This document shows positions 15,912 to 24,739 of a stretch of DNA of 64,000 nt, piece after piece. This DNA is from JAVBTT01 sp031556035 (GTDB taxonomy: Bacteria; Bacillota; Clostridia; Oscillospirales; UBA929), in contig JAVBTT010000023.1 of assembly GCA_031556035.1 (NCBI GenBank), forward strand, positions 1 to 64,000. Direction: 5' to 3'. The first letter of the stretch is position 1. Each line of letters begins with the position of its first letter. The notes under the pieces were generated by a model that did no database searches, was not told where the DNA came from, and saw nothing but the letters and a program-made list of their open reading frames with translations. The translations under genes were made by a program, and so were the position numbers.

Positions 15912-16107
15912 ACATGTACGGTATCAGAGTCTTGACGTTCTGTTCGTTGGTTCTATCGCAATAAGCGCCTTTGCGAAGACCGCGTTTGCGCTTGGTTGTC
16001 TTCTTGTTCAGAATATGAGAGCGGTACGCGTGACCTCTTTTCACTTTGCCGTTTTTTGTCACACTGAAGCGTTTAGACGCGCCCGAATGGGTTTTTAGCT
16101 TGGGCAT
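15910..16107 (-). CDS. rpmI: 50S ribosomal protein L35
   Basis: A 65-aa basic protein with the expected start MPKLKTHSGASKRFSVTKNG and the KRKRGLRKG block. It is the middle gene of infC-rpmI-rplT, and its stop codon touches family A repeat R1. Length and sequence are normal for L35. Confidence 0.96.
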   Translation of the reverse strand: MPKLKTHSGASKRFSVTKNGKVKRGHAYRSHILNKKTTKRKRGLRKGAYCDRTNEQNVKTLIPYM

Positions 16108-16128
16108 GGGACATATCTCCTTCCTGTG

Positions 16129-16653
16129 TTATGGTTTTGTCGCAGGCTTGGGGGCAAGGAACATGGTCATGCTGCGCCCTTCCAGCTTTGGAGCCTTTTC
16201 GACGTTGGCCAGCTCCGCGCACGCCTCCCCGAACTTGACGAGCTGGGCTTGGCCAATCGAGGTGTGAGCCATTTCGCGGCCCCGGAAGCGCACCGAAACC
16301 TTGACCTTGTCGCCGTCCTGCAAAAAGCGCTGCGCGTTCTTCAGCTTGAAGTTAAAATCATGCGCGTCAATGCCTGAGGACAGCCGTATTTCCTTGATTT
16401 CGACGATCTTTTGGTTCTTTCTCGCTTCCTTGTCTTTTTTGGCCTGTTCAAAACGGAACTTCCCGTAATCCATCACGCGGCACACCGGAGGGGTTGCCTG
16501 CGGGGCGATCTTGACAAGGTCAAGGTCTTTGGATTGGGCTACTCTGAGCGCTTCCTTCAGCGGGAGAATACCTAGCTGGGAGCCGTCCTCGTCTATGAGG
16601 CGCACCTCCCGGTCACGTATATCCTCGTTGATTTGATGAGCCATGTTGCCGAT
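16129..16653 (-). CDS. infC: translation initiation factor IF-3 (probable AUC start)
   Basis: A 174-aa factor that binds the 30S subunit, blocks premature 50S joining and checks the start codon. The N-domain (INEDIRDREVRLIDEDGSQLG) and C-domain (EIRLSSGIDAHDFNFKLKNA, KVSVRFRGREMAH) are complete. The only nearby ATG (16644) lies 18 bases from GGAGG, whereas an in-frame ATC at 16653 is 9 bases from it. The AGGAGGTGAT site (16659-16667) is thus placed for AUC. Starting IF-3 at a rare codon (AUU/AUC/AUA) is the known basis of its autocontrol, because IF-3 rejects such codons. An in-frame TGA at 16660-16662 rules out a longer form. If ATG is used, the protein is three residues shorter. Confidence 0.92.
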   Translation of the reverse strand: MGNMAHQINEDIRDREVRLIDEDGSQLGILPLKEALRVAQSKDLDLVKIAPQATPPVCRVMDYGKFRFEQAKKDKEARKNQKIVEIKEIRLSSGIDAHDFNFKLKNAQRFLQDGDKVKVSVRFRGREMAHTSIGQAQLVKFGEACAELANVEKAPKLEGRSMTMFLAPKPATKP

Positions 16654-16806
16654 ACCCGATCACCTCCAATAAAATAGAAAAACGCGGTTGGACAAACTCC
16701 TCCCGCGCAACAAGCATATTATGGGCGAAACCCATAATGACACCATATTGACCCGAGTGCGCTGAGCGCACGGGTGAGGGCGGGATTTGCCCTTCTTTAT
16801 TTTGCA
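16654..16806 (-). promoter_or_regulatory. infC leader, probable L20 autoregulatory RNA
   Basis: The roughly 150-base leader has several hairpins read on the minus strand: CCCGTGCGC...GCGCACTCGGG, TTATGGGTTTCGCCCATAA, and a CGCGG/CCGCG stem (16683-16707) followed by TTTTTCTATTTT that acts as a terminator just before the ribosome-binding site. Firmicute infC leaders bind L20 and terminate in this manner. The assignment rests on position and architecture, not on a covariance search. Confidence 0.65.
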
Positions 16807-16812
16807 AAATTG

Positions 16813-16842
16813 AGTATACCATGCGCCCAGGCACCATGTCAA
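16813..16842 (-). promoter_or_regulatory. promoter of infC-rpmI-rplT
   Basis: Minus-strand TTGACA (16837-16842), 18 bases, TATACT (16813-16818). A near-consensus housekeeping promoter placed to start the infC leader. Confidence 0.75.
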
Positions 16843-16919
16843 GCGTCATTTGCTTGGAACGACAGGACTGGCGCAATAAATGCGGAGGGAGGAGAATCCA
16901 GGAGTTTGAGGAATTTGAA

Positions 16920-16948
16920 TTGCGGGCTTTTATAAACCATGTTATAAT
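16920..16948 (+). promoter_or_regulatory. predicted promoter of guaD
   Basis: TTGCGG (16920-16925), 17 bases, TATAAT (16943-16948). The -10 is perfect and the -35 matches four of six. It would give a leader of about 120 bases containing the palindrome at 16977-16996. Confidence 0.5.
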
Positions 16949-16976
16949 ATATCAAGGTAAATGCATAAATCAGATT

Positions 16977-16996
16977 TTATACTGATATCAGTATAA
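16977..16996. promoter_or_regulatory. perfect 20-bp palindrome, possible operator
   Basis: TTATACTGATATCAGTATAA is a perfect palindrome about 30 bases downstream of the guaD -10 element. Its size and position suit a roadblock-type operator for a dimeric repressor. No candidate regulator is identified, and it does not resemble a purine riboswitch. Confidence 0.4.
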
Positions 16997-17078
16997 TTAT
17001 ACAAGCATTGTGTCATTGGAGACATATGTGTATTTGCTGCTGTTTGATTACGCCGTAATAATTTGGGGGGTATCCGCT

Positions 17079-17546
17079 GTGAACGCAGAGTTTATGAAGA
17101 AGGCCGCGCTTGAGGCCGGCGAGGGTGTCGCGCGGGGAGAGGGCGGGCCGTTCGGCGCGGTGATTGTCAGAAACGGCGCGATTGTCGCGTCGGCGCACAA
17201 CACGGTTATATTATCCGCAGACCCAACCGCTCACGCGGAGATGAACGCGATACGCGCCGCAGCCCAAAAGCTGGGCCGCTTCGAACTGGACGACTGCGAG
17301 CTCTATACCTCGTGCGAGCCCTGCCCGATGTGCCTTGCCGCTGTGCACTGGGCGAGGATTCCGCGGCTGTACTATGGTTGTACTGCTGACGACGCGGCTA
17401 ACGCGGGCTTCGATGACAGGTTTATATACGATGTTATTCGCGGCGAGACCGGGGAGCGGCGCGTAGAGATGTCACAGACCGGCAGAGAGGAGTGCCTAAG
17501 CGCCTTCGAGCTGTGGAAGAATAAAAAGGACAGGGTGAGATACTGA
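17079..17546 (+). CDS. guaD: guanine deaminase (CDA fold)
   Basis: A 155-aa zinc enzyme converting guanine to xanthine in purine salvage or nitrogen supply. It matches the small bacterial GuaD family, not the large amidohydrolase type: GGPFGAVIV, DPTAHAEMNAIR (His52, Glu54), YTSCEPCPMCL (Cys82, Cys85) and the GuaD-specific AGFDDRFIY tail. The open frame extends 23 codons upstream to 17010, but GTG at 17079 is preferred. It follows a G-rich GGGGGG site at eight bases and gives the family's usual length. ATG at 17094 is less likely. Confidence 0.88.
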   Translation: MNAEFMKKAALEAGEGVARGEGGPFGAVIVRNGAIVASAHNTVILSADPTAHAEMNAIRAAAQKLGRFELDDCELYTSCEPCPMCLAAVHWARIPRLYYGCTADDAANAGFDDRFIYDVIRGETGERRVEMSQTGREECLSAFELWKNKKDRVRY

Positions 17547-17662
17547 GGCCGGCTGCTTTGTATGGCTGAGACGGGATCAGTATTGCGCCCTTCGGCAAAT
17601 CAAGCCTGTCTGGTTTACCACTGATAAGTGCCGGAGTAATAATCACCAAAGGAGACGCGGCC

Positions 17663-18937
17663 ATGCAAGAGAAGTCAGCCTTCCAAAACTGGAGGCGAAA
17701 CGCGGGCATGTTCATTGCGGGCCAGTTTTTGTCCATGTTCGGCTCCATGCTGGTTTCCCACGCAATCACCTGGCATATCACCCTCAAGGAGCAGTCCGGC
17801 GGTCTAATCGCTCTTTTCACATGTGCCGCGATGCTGCCGCTGGTGTTCGTGTCCCCCTTTGCCGGGGTTTGGGCGGACAGGTATAACCGTAAGTTTCTGG
17901 TAAACGTCTCTGACGGCGCGATTGCCCTGATCACGCTCATCGTCGCAATACTCTATACGTCGGGATTTCAGAGCGTTTGGTTCCTCCTCGCCGCGGTGAC
18001 GGCGCGAAGCATCGGGCAGGGAGTGCAGCAGCCTGCTGTCAGTGCGCTGATTCCGAAGATCGTTCCTGAGGAGCACCTTGCGCGCTTCAACGGGATTCAA
18101 AGCGCGGCGCAGTCTCTGACAATGTTTGCCGCGCCGATGGCTGCGGGCGCGTTGCTTGCATTTGTGCCAATAGAAACCATCTTCTTTATTGATGTCATTA
18201 CCGCCGCCATCGGTATCACCGTGGTGCTCTTCTGCGTTAAAGTCTCCGGCGTTACCACCACGCGGGAGCACGCTCCGGGAGCGAGGGCATACTTCCATGA
18301 AATGGCGGAGGGACTGCGCTTTATCAGAAGCGCGGCGTGGCTTAAAACGCTGTTTATCGCCACGGCGGCGTTCTGTGTGCTGGCGTCGCCCGCCGCGATG
18401 CTGACGCCGCTGCAGGTGACACGCTCGTTCGGTGATGATGTCTGGCGGCTGACAGCGATTGAAATCGCGTTTTCCGTCGGCATGATGGCAGGCGGCATCC
18501 TTATCTCCATCTGGGGAGGATTCAATAACAAAGCGCACACCATGGTGCTTGCCTGGCTGCTGTTTGGCGCCGCCACGGTATTGTTCGGAGTAGTCCCGAA
18601 TTTCTGGTTGTATCTGGGAGTGATGATCTTTTGCGGATGCAGCATGCCTCTGTACAACACTCCGAGCATGACGCTGTTGCAGACGAACGTACCTGCCAAT
18701 ATGATGGGGAGGGTGTTCAGCGCGATCGGAATGATCAACGGGTTGGGGATGCCGCTTGGCATGGCGCTGTTTGGCCCGCTTGGAGACACCATCCAAATCG
18801 AGTGGCTTCTTATCGTCACCGGAGCGCTGCTTCTCGTCGGCGGGATTTCGCTTGGTGCGCGGAGAGAGCTGGTTATGGCTGGCAAGGTACGGGCGCCGCA
18901 GATTCCGGAAGCCGAAAACGGGCTGGCGCAGTCATGA
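17663..18937 (+). CDS. MFS exporter, MFS_3/EntS-like
   Basis: A 424-aa major facilitator with twelve predicted helices. The FAGVWADRYNRK loop between helices 2 and 3 is the family signature, and ARSIGQGVQQPAVSALIPKIVPEEHLARFNG resembles the EntS/macrolide-efflux branch. Members usually export small hydrophobic compounds or siderophores; the substrate here is unknown. The start follows AAAGGAG. The stop overlaps the next gene by four bases (ATGA), so the DUF2975 protein is probably co-translated. Confidence 0.85.
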   Translation: MQEKSAFQNWRRNAGMFIAGQFLSMFGSMLVSHAITWHITLKEQSGGLIALFTCAAMLPLVFVSPFAGVWADRYNRKFLVNVSDGAIALITLIVAILYTSGFQSVWFLLAAVTARSIGQGVQQPAVSALIPKIVPEEHLARFNGIQSAAQSLTMFAAPMAAGALLAFVPIETIFFIDVITAAIGITVVLFCVKVSGVTTTREHAPGARAYFHEMAEGLRFIRSAAWLKTLFIATAAFCVLASPAAMLTPLQVTRSFGDDVWRLTAIEIAFSVGMMAGGILISIWGGFNNKAHTMVLAWLLFGAATVLFGVVPNFWLYLGVMIFCGCSMPLYNTPSMTLLQTNVPANMMGRVFSAIGMINGLGMPLGMALFGPLGDTIQIEWLLIVTGALLLVGGISLGARRELVMAGKVRAPQIPEAENGLAQS

Positions 18938-19443
18938 GCAAAAACATGGGAAAAGAAAGCCGAAACATCGGTTCGCCAGTATATTTGCCAGGCGCTTTGA
19001 AAATGAGAGAAAAGCTGCCCGTAATCATTCTGAGGATCGTAGCGCTTTTGTTCACTCTCGCATGTCTCCTGGTGTGCGTTTTTGTCCTGCCGGCATGTGG
19101 GACATTCTTGATAAAGTTCTATCCGGCACATGCTTTTTGGCGATACCCGATGTTCATAGGGCTTTATGCGGCGGCGGCGTGCTGTTTCTTCGCCATGTTT
19201 CACTTTTGGATTTTGCTCAACAGCGTTGATAGGGACGGAACCCTTGCGGCCAAAAGCTTGAGGGCAATTCGTCACAGCGCGATTGTGTTCAGCGCTCTTT
19301 ACGCTTTATTTGCGATGCCTTTAATTTTTCTGGCGGCGGACACGGACGACGCGCCTGGGCTGATCCTGATCGGGGCGTTCCTGGATACGATCCCGGTGGG
19401 CATTGCCGCCATCGCGGCGATCTTGGAAAGGCACAAAGGATAA
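18934..19443 (+). CDS. DUF2975-like membrane protein
   Basis: A 169-aa protein with four predicted membrane helices (around residues 30-55, 70-95, 115-135, 140-165 by eye). The layout resembles DUF2975 proteins, which usually sit beside a small Xre-type regulator; none is here. The frame is open further upstream (18631), but the ATG at 18934 overlaps the MFS stop codon and is the sensible start. Function unknown. Confidence 0.65.
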   Translation: MSKNMGKESRNIGSPVYLPGALKMREKLPVIILRIVALLFTLACLLVCVFVLPACGTFLIKFYPAHAFWRYPMFIGLYAAAACCFFAMFHFWILLNSVDRDGTLAAKSLRAIRHSAIVFSALYALFAMPLIFLAADTDDAPGLILIGAFLDTIPVGIAAIAAILERHKG

Positions 19444-19474
19444 GCAGCACTGATGTGTGACGGAGGTTGACCGT

Positions 19475-19861
19475 ATGGAGAGTCATCCCGTAGTATGCAG
19501 ATGCCTCATTGCGGAGGATAACCGGTTTGCCGCAGACTTGCTCGCAACCTACCTGGAGAGGAACGGCATACTCAGCGATCTGGCTGAAAACGGACGGATT
19601 GGCCTCGACAGATATCTGGAGGAGCCCACGCGCTACGACTTGATTCTGGTCGACATTCAGATGCCGGTTATGGATGGCTTTGAGATGGCCAGACTCATCC
19701 GGGAAAGCGGAACCGCAAACGCGGAGTCGATTCCGATTATCGCAATGTCGGGCAGCAGCCATGGCGATCAGGGAGGCGTCAGACTTGTGAATCGATTTGT
19801 AAAAAAGCCTTTTGAACTGCCCGCGCTCCTGGCATTAGTCAGGGAGGAGGCGGGGTTATGA
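19475..19861 (+). CDS. stand-alone response regulator receiver
   Basis: A 128-aa CheY-like receiver with no output domain. The acidic pair is Glu14-Asp15 (AEDN), the phospho-acceptor Asp60 (LVDIQMP), the switch residue Ser92 (AMSGSS) and the conserved lysine in VKKPF (Lys111). The ATG at 19475 follows GGAGG at eight bases; the frame is open from 19457 (GTG). The stop overlaps the start of the next gene, a histidine kinase, by four bases, so the two are a translationally coupled pair. Confidence 0.85.
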   Translation: MESHPVVCRCLIAEDNRFAADLLATYLERNGILSDLAENGRIGLDRYLEEPTRYDLILVDIQMPVMDGFEMARLIRESGTANAESIPIIAMSGSSHGDQGGVRLVNRFVKKPFELPALLALVREEAGL

Positions 19862-21252
19862 TGCTGCCGCAGTTTTTTTATTCGGATTTCGCGTATACAC
19901 GCACAATGGAGGTTCTTCTCTTTTTTATTGTGAACATCGCTAATTTCATCTACGCCTACATCGTCGTATCAGTCTTTCTGGTTCTCTTCGCAGCGAAGAT
20001 ATCCAGGCTGATGAAGCTGTTCTTCGCGTTGTCGTTAGTGGTTATTCAGATTTTCACAATATACATCCCCTACGCGCTTAACGGCTTTCAAGGCCTGGGG
20101 ATATACGAATATATTTTTGCGACTCCAAATCCTATCTTATATCTCATCGAGTTTTTTTTCTGCTCAAAGTTATTTAAAATAGCGAAACATCGCGTTATCA
20201 ACATGATGCTATGCATATACCTCTTCGCGCTGCTCGTGCTCTGCCTGTCGAGGATTGTGAATTTCTCTTTCTTCGAGCAGACAGCAGGGCAATACAACTA
20301 CATGATCGACGCGGGATCCGCGATTGCGGGCGCTGCGGTAAATGTGGTGCTTTACGGCGTGATTCTTCGCCTCTTTAAATCGAATGGCGTAGTGGTCAAG
20401 ATGACTGACAATGTCTTTTCCGGCTCAATTGTCAAAAGCGTAGTTTCAATATCGGGCATCATGTTTCTCGCCTATGCCGGAGTGACTGCCGCGCAGATGA
20501 CCTATGATAACGACGCGCGGGGCATGCTGATGGTGACCATCATCCTTGTTCTCTCCATAGCGGTGACGATACAGAGGCTGAGGCTCAACGCGGATGCGGT
20601 TAACCTCCAGAACAGCGCGGCGCACATCAATACGCTCAACAACGTCATTGCCGATTTCCGCGCGGTAAGGCACGATTTTTACAACATCCTTGGGACTTAC
20701 AGCGGATACATAACCATAGACGACCTCGGGGGGTTGAAGCAATATCACGAAAAGCTGCTTAGCACTACGGTTGCGGCAGGGGGCCAGCTCGACATAGCTA
20801 ATATGATGGATCAGAACCCCGCGCTCTGCTCGCTGCTCATACAGAAAAGCGAACGCGCGGAGAAGCACGGGATCATTATGAACATCGCGCTGCACTGCCC
20901 GATTGACGATATCTCCATGGACAATTTCGACCTAAGCAGGATATTGGCAAATCTCCTTGACAACGCGATTGAAGCCGCGCGCGAAACAAAAAGACGCAAC
21001 GTCAGTTTTTCTATTGAGGAAAAGCAGTTTGGTGATAAGCTGATCGTAATCACGAACGCGGTGAAGGCGGATATAGAAGTGTCGCAGATAACGACCATGG
21101 GCTATACAACAAAAGAGAAACACAGCGGTATAGGGTTAAATCAGGTCAGGGACATAATCTCAAGGTACCACAATTGCGCGTTGCATTTTGTGTGCTACGG
21201 GTTGCAGTTTTCGGCTTTCGTTGAGATCAGGGATATCTCATTTGCTGAGTGA
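19858..21252 (+). CDS. AgrC-like membrane sensor histidine kinase
   Basis: A 464-aa kinase of the GHKL group. About six or seven N-terminal membrane helices (roughly residues 15-230) lead to a short dimerisation segment with the probable phospho-histidine His272 (AVRHDFYN), then an ATPase domain with the N box LANLLDNAIEAA and a G box SGIGLNQV. The layout matches AgrC/ComD-type peptide receptors, whose normal partner is a LytTR regulator. Here the coupled partner is only a receiver domain. No AgrB or AgrD homologue is adjacent. The signal is unknown. Confidence 0.82.
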   Translation: MMLPQFFYSDFAYTRTMEVLLFFIVNIANFIYAYIVVSVFLVLFAAKISRLMKLFFALSLVVIQIFTIYIPYALNGFQGLGIYEYIFATPNPILYLIEFFFCSKLFKIAKHRVINMMLCIYLFALLVLCLSRIVNFSFFEQTAGQYNYMIDAGSAIAGAAVNVVLYGVILRLFKSNGVVVKMTDNVFSGSIVKSVVSISGIMFLAYAGVTAAQMTYDNDARGMLMVTIILVLSIAVTIQRLRLNADAVNLQNSAAHINTLNNVIADFRAVRHDFYNILGTYSGYITIDDLGGLKQYHEKLLSTTVAAGGQLDIANMMDQNPALCSLLIQKSERAEKHGIIMNIALHCPIDDISMDNFDLSRILANLLDNAIEAARETKRRNVSFSIEEKQFGDKLIVITNAVKADIEVSQITTMGYTTKEKHSGIGLNQVRDIISRYHNCALHFVCYGLQFSAFVEIRDISFAE

Positions 21253-21254
21253 TG

Positions 21255-21278
21255 CCGTCGGGTTTTAAACAGGTATTG
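21255..21278. repeat. dispersed repeat end, copy 2
   Basis: CCGTCGGGTTTTAAACAGGTATTG, one mismatch from 1677-1700, placed right after the kinase stop codon. The following bases to 21380 hold an imperfect TGGGAAGGC/GCCCTCCCA hairpin (about 21328-21351) and nothing coding. Confidence 0.6.
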
Positions 21279-21380
21279 CGAAAGACTGATGATTACCGGC
21301 GAGCTAAGGAATAAAGTTGACCGGCTTGGGAAGGCAAATGAGCCCTCCCATAGCGCGACCAAAAATATTTAAAAACCCCC

Positions 21381-21411
21381 TTGACATTAACGCAACGTCA
21401 TGGTTTATGCT
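21381..21411 (+). promoter_or_regulatory. MerR-type promoter and operator
   Basis: TTGACA (21381-21386) and TATGCT (21406-21411) are 19 bases apart, the stretched spacing typical of MerR-regulated promoters. The spacer contains TTAACGCAACG with dyad symmetry (TGAC...GTCA, 21382-21399). The regulator gene starts 25 bases downstream, so autoregulation is likely. Confidence 0.7.
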
Positions 21412-21435
21412 TTGCATATAAAGGAGGCGGGGTTT

Positions 21436-22197
21436 ATGGAATACACGGTAGCGGGGCTGGCGCGGCTGTCCGGGCTGAGCGCTCGCGCCATACGGTATTA
21501 CGACGGGCTGGCCCTGCTGCGCCCCGGGAGAAAAACCTCCGCAGGCTACCGAGTGTATGGCCCGGAGGAGGTCGAGCGGCTGAGGCAGATAATGCTCTAC
21601 CGCGAGCTGGGTTTTCCGCTGGAGGATATCAAGGAACTTGTGGACATCCCCGGCTTCGACACGGTGACGGCCCTGCGCGGGCACCTTGAGCGGCTCACGG
21701 AGCGCAGGGAGCGGCTGGACGCGCTTATCGCGAACGTAAAAAAATCAATACTGGAAACGGAGGGGGCTGTCACCATGACGGACAGGGAGAAATTTGAGGG
21801 CTTCAAGCGGGAGCTTGTCGCGGATAACGAACGCAAATACGGCGGGGAGATACGTGAAAAATACGGCAAGGAGACTGTGGAGCGCTCTAACAATAAGCTG
21901 CTTAACATGTCCGAGGCTGAGTACGAGGAGGTGCAGCGTCTTTCGTCAGAGGTCGACGAATCGCTGGCCGGGGCGCTGAAAACCGGAGACCCGAAAAGCC
22001 CGGAGGCCCTGGCCGCCTGCGAAAAGCACAGACAATGGCTGTGCCATTTCTGGACCGAGTACAGCCCGGAGGCCCACGCGGGCCTCGGCAGGATGTACGT
22101 TGACGACGAGCGTTTCAAGGCATACTACGACAGAATAGCGCCCGGCGCAGCCGAGTTCCTGCGCGACGCCCTGGCAGAGTATACAAGAGCTCTATAA
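21436..22197 (+). CDS. MerR family regulator with TipAS-like domain
   Basis: A 253-aa regulator. The N-terminal MerR domain (YTVAGLARLSGLSARAIRYY, LLRPGRKTSAGYRVY) is followed by a coiled-coil dimerisation helix (about 75-115). The C-terminal part (EKFEGFKRELVADNERKYG to the end) resembles the TipAS domain, which in TipA binds thiopeptides and similar drugs. The start at 21436 follows AAAGGAGG; an upstream ATG at 21400 overlaps the promoter. No adjacent transporter is under obvious shared control. Confidence 0.85.
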   Translation: MEYTVAGLARLSGLSARAIRYYDGLALLRPGRKTSAGYRVYGPEEVERLRQIMLYRELGFPLEDIKELVDIPGFDTVTALRGHLERLTERRERLDALIANVKKSILETEGAVTMTDREKFEGFKRELVADNERKYGGEIREKYGKETVERSNNKLLNMSEAEYEEVQRLSSEVDESLAGALKTGDPKSPEALAACEKHRQWLCHFWTEYSPEAHAGLGRMYVDDERFKAYYDRIAPGAAEFLRDALAEYTRAL

Positions 22198-22558
22198 GCA
22201 GGTATTGGTATAAAGAAGTGTTGCGCCCCTTGGAGCCATAGTGGTTTCAAGGGGCACGCCGCTTCAGGAAACAATGAAGCGGCGCTTTGTACTCTGGCAA
22301 TCTGACCAGAGTTGAAACCGGTACTTACGGCGGTGATCCTCATGCAGTGTACGAAGGATGGATTTACATGTAAGGCTTTTGACGGTTTCCTAATTATAGC
22401 TTTCTGACCTTTAGTGAGCGCAGACTCAAGACGGAACCATGCCACGGCCCTTGAAAACGATTGAGTTTTCAAGGGCCGTGTGGTATGATATATCAGAATT
22501 TGTATCTTAACGGCGGGACGGAAAAACAAAACCAAGCTCGCCGGAAAGTGGGTTTGCT
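22198..22558. other. intergenic region with three hairpins
   Basis: No convincing gene in these 360 bases. After the MerR stop comes a short family-related repeat (CAGGTATTGGTA). Next are an imperfect GCCCCTTG...CAAGGGGC hairpin (about 22226-22256), a GCCGCTTC/GAAGCGGC hairpin (about 22258-22284) and a perfect 16-pair stem (22443-22458 with 22465-22480, loop GATTGA) before topB. The last one lacks a T-tract. Confidence 0.5.
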
Positions 22559-24739
22559 ATGCCAAAATCTCTTGTGCTGGCCGAAAAGCCGTCCGTGGCC
22601 CGCGAAATTGCGCGGGTGCTCGGGTGCAGGCAGAACGGCCAGGGCTTTATATCCGGGGACAGGTATGTCGTGACCTGGGCGCTGGGGCACCTGGTCACCC
22701 TGGCCGACCCCGAGTTTTACGACAAGAAATATCAGCAGTGGAGCCTGGAGACTCTTCCGATGCTCCCGAAGAAGATGCAGCTGGTCGTCATCAAGGAGAG
22801 CTCGCACCAGTTCAAGGTTGTGCAGGGACTTATGAACAGGGCGGACATCTCGGATATCGTCATCGCCACCGACTCGGGGCGCGAGGGCGAGCTTGTCGCG
22901 AGGTGGATTATGATAAAGGCGGGCTGCCGCAAGCCTGCCAAACGGCTGTGGATATCGTCGCAGACCGACAAGGCGGTGAAGGAGGGCTTCAACAGCCTGA
23001 AACCGGCGGCGGATTATTACAACCTGTTCCTGTCCGCGCAGTCCCGCTCGGAGGCGGACTGGCTTGTGGGGCTGAACGTAACTAGGGCGCTGACCTGCAA
23101 GCACAACGCGCAGCTCTCGGCGGGGCGTGTCCAGACCCCGACTCTGGCGATGATCGTCGAGCGTGAGCAGGAGATCAAGCGCTTCGTGCCCAAGGATTTC
23201 TATACGGTCAAGGCGCAGTTCGACGGGCTGTACGCCACCTGGATGAGCGCGGACAAGCAGTCCCGGCTGTTTGACAGGGCCGCCGCCGAGGCGGTCGTGA
23301 CGAGGGTGACCGGCAAGCCGGGGACGGTTGCCGAGGTGACAAAACAGTACAAACACAAGGCGCCTCCCGCCGCCTACGACCTCACAGAGCTCCAGCGCGA
23401 CGCCAACCGCAAATACGCCTACTCAGCCAAGGAGACGCTGTCCTACATGCAGTCGCTCTACGAGAGGCACAAGCTGCTCACATATCCGCGCACCGACTCG
23501 CGCTACATCACGGATGACGTGGCCGCGACCCTGCCCGAGAGACTCAGAAGCATCGCGGTGGGAGGCTACAAGGAGCTGGCGACGGCTCTTTTAAGGAGCC
23601 GGCCGCTGTCGACCAGATATATTGTGGACAATTCAAAGGTCACCGACCACCACGCGATAATACCCACCGACGAGCCGGTCAACATTCACGCGCTTACCCC
23701 GGAGGAGCGCAACATATACGACCTGGTGGTGCGCCGCTTTATCGCGGTGCTGTCGCCCGCCTTTGAGTACGAGGAGCTTAAAATCACGGTGCAGATAGAC
23801 AGGGATCGCTTTTACGCCCGGGGGAAGACGGTGAAGTCCCTGGGCTGGAAAGGCGCCTACGGCTCGGCTCTGGGCTCGGACGACGAGGACGACTCGGAGC
23901 TGCGCGAGCAGCTTTTGCCGCAGCTCAGGCAGGGGGAAAAGCTCAACCTGAAATCCGCCGTGGTTGAGACGGGCAAGACGAAACCTCCGGCCCGATTCAA
24001 CGAGGCGACCCTGCTGACCGCGATGGAGAACCCCGCCGACCGAAACATGAGCGGGGAGATGCGCGAGGTGCTGAAGGCCACGAGCGGCCTGGGGACGCCC
24101 GCGACAAGGGCGGACATCATTGAAAAGCTGTTCTCCGCGTTTTATATCGAGCGGCGCGGCAAGGAGCTGGTGCCGACGTCCAAGGGCATACAGCTCATCT
24201 CGATTGTGCCGGAGGATCTGCGCTCGGCGGAGCTGACCGCGAAATGGGAGCAGGAGCTGTCCCTTATCAGCAAGGGCAAGGCCAGGAGCGAGGCGTTTAC
24301 GGAAAACATGCGCGGCTACGCCGCCAAGCTGGTTTCCATGGTGATCGCAAGCGACGCCAAATATGTGCACGACAATGTTTCCCGGGAAAAGTGCCCGGAC
24401 TGCGGGAAATTTCTGCTGGACGTCAAGGGCAAGAAGGGGCTTATGCGCGTCTGCCCGGACAGGGAGTGCGGCTACCGCAAGAGCATGTCGCTTCAGACAA
24501 ACGCCCGCTGCCCCAACTGCCACAAGAAGCTGGATCTGCGCGGGGAGGGGGACAAGCGCATGTTTGTGTGCGTCTGCGGACACAGGGAGAAGCTTTCGGA
24601 CTTTGAGAAGCGCAGGGTGGATTCCGGGGCCAACAAGCGCGACGTGCAGAAGTATCTCGAAAACCAGCCGGCGGAGAGCGGGGGGATGTCCGACATGGCG
24701 CGGCAGCTGGCCGAGTGGATGGAGAAAAACAAGAAGTAA
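22559..24739 (+). CDS. topB: DNA topoisomerase III
   Basis: A 726-aa type IA topoisomerase that decatenates and relaxes DNA through a 5'-phosphotyrosine intermediate. The Toprim domain is at the N-terminus (LVLAEKPSVAREIA, ATDSGREGEL) and the catalytic tyrosine is Tyr309 in TYPRTDSRY. The C-terminal tail has two zinc-binding clusters (CPDCGKFL...CPDRECGY and CPNCHKK...CVCG). Length is normal for TopB. It stands alone between two non-coding gaps; nothing marks it as part of a mobile element. Confidence 0.93.
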   Translation: MPKSLVLAEKPSVAREIARVLGCRQNGQGFISGDRYVVTWALGHLVTLADPEFYDKKYQQWSLETLPMLPKKMQLVVIKESSHQFKVVQGLMNRADISDIVIATDSGREGELVARWIMIKAGCRKPAKRLWISSQTDKAVKEGFNSLKPAADYYNLFLSAQSRSEADWLVGLNVTRALTCKHNAQLSAGRVQTPTLAMIVEREQEIKRFVPKDFYTVKAQFDGLYATWMSADKQSRLFDRAAAEAVVTRVTGKPGTVAEVTKQYKHKAPPAAYDLTELQRDANRKYAYSAKETLSYMQSLYERHKLLTYPRTDSRYITDDVAATLPERLRSIAVGGYKELATALLRSRPLSTRYIVDNSKVTDHHAIIPTDEPVNIHALTPEERNIYDLVVRRFIAVLSPAFEYEELKITVQIDRDRFYARGKTVKSLGWKGAYGSALGSDDEDDSELREQLLPQLRQGEKLNLKSAVVETGKTKPPARFNEATLLTAMENPADRNMSGEMREVLKATSGLGTPATRADIIEKLFSAFYIERRGKELVPTSKGIQLISIVPEDLRSAELTAKWEQELSLISKGKARSEAFTENMRGYAAKLVSMVIASDAKYVHDNVSREKCPDCGKFLLDVKGKKGLMRVCPDRECGYRKSMSLQTNARCPNCHKKLDLRGEGDKRMFVCVCGHREKLSDFEKRRVDSGANKRDVQKYLENQPAESGGMSDMARQLAEWMEKNKK

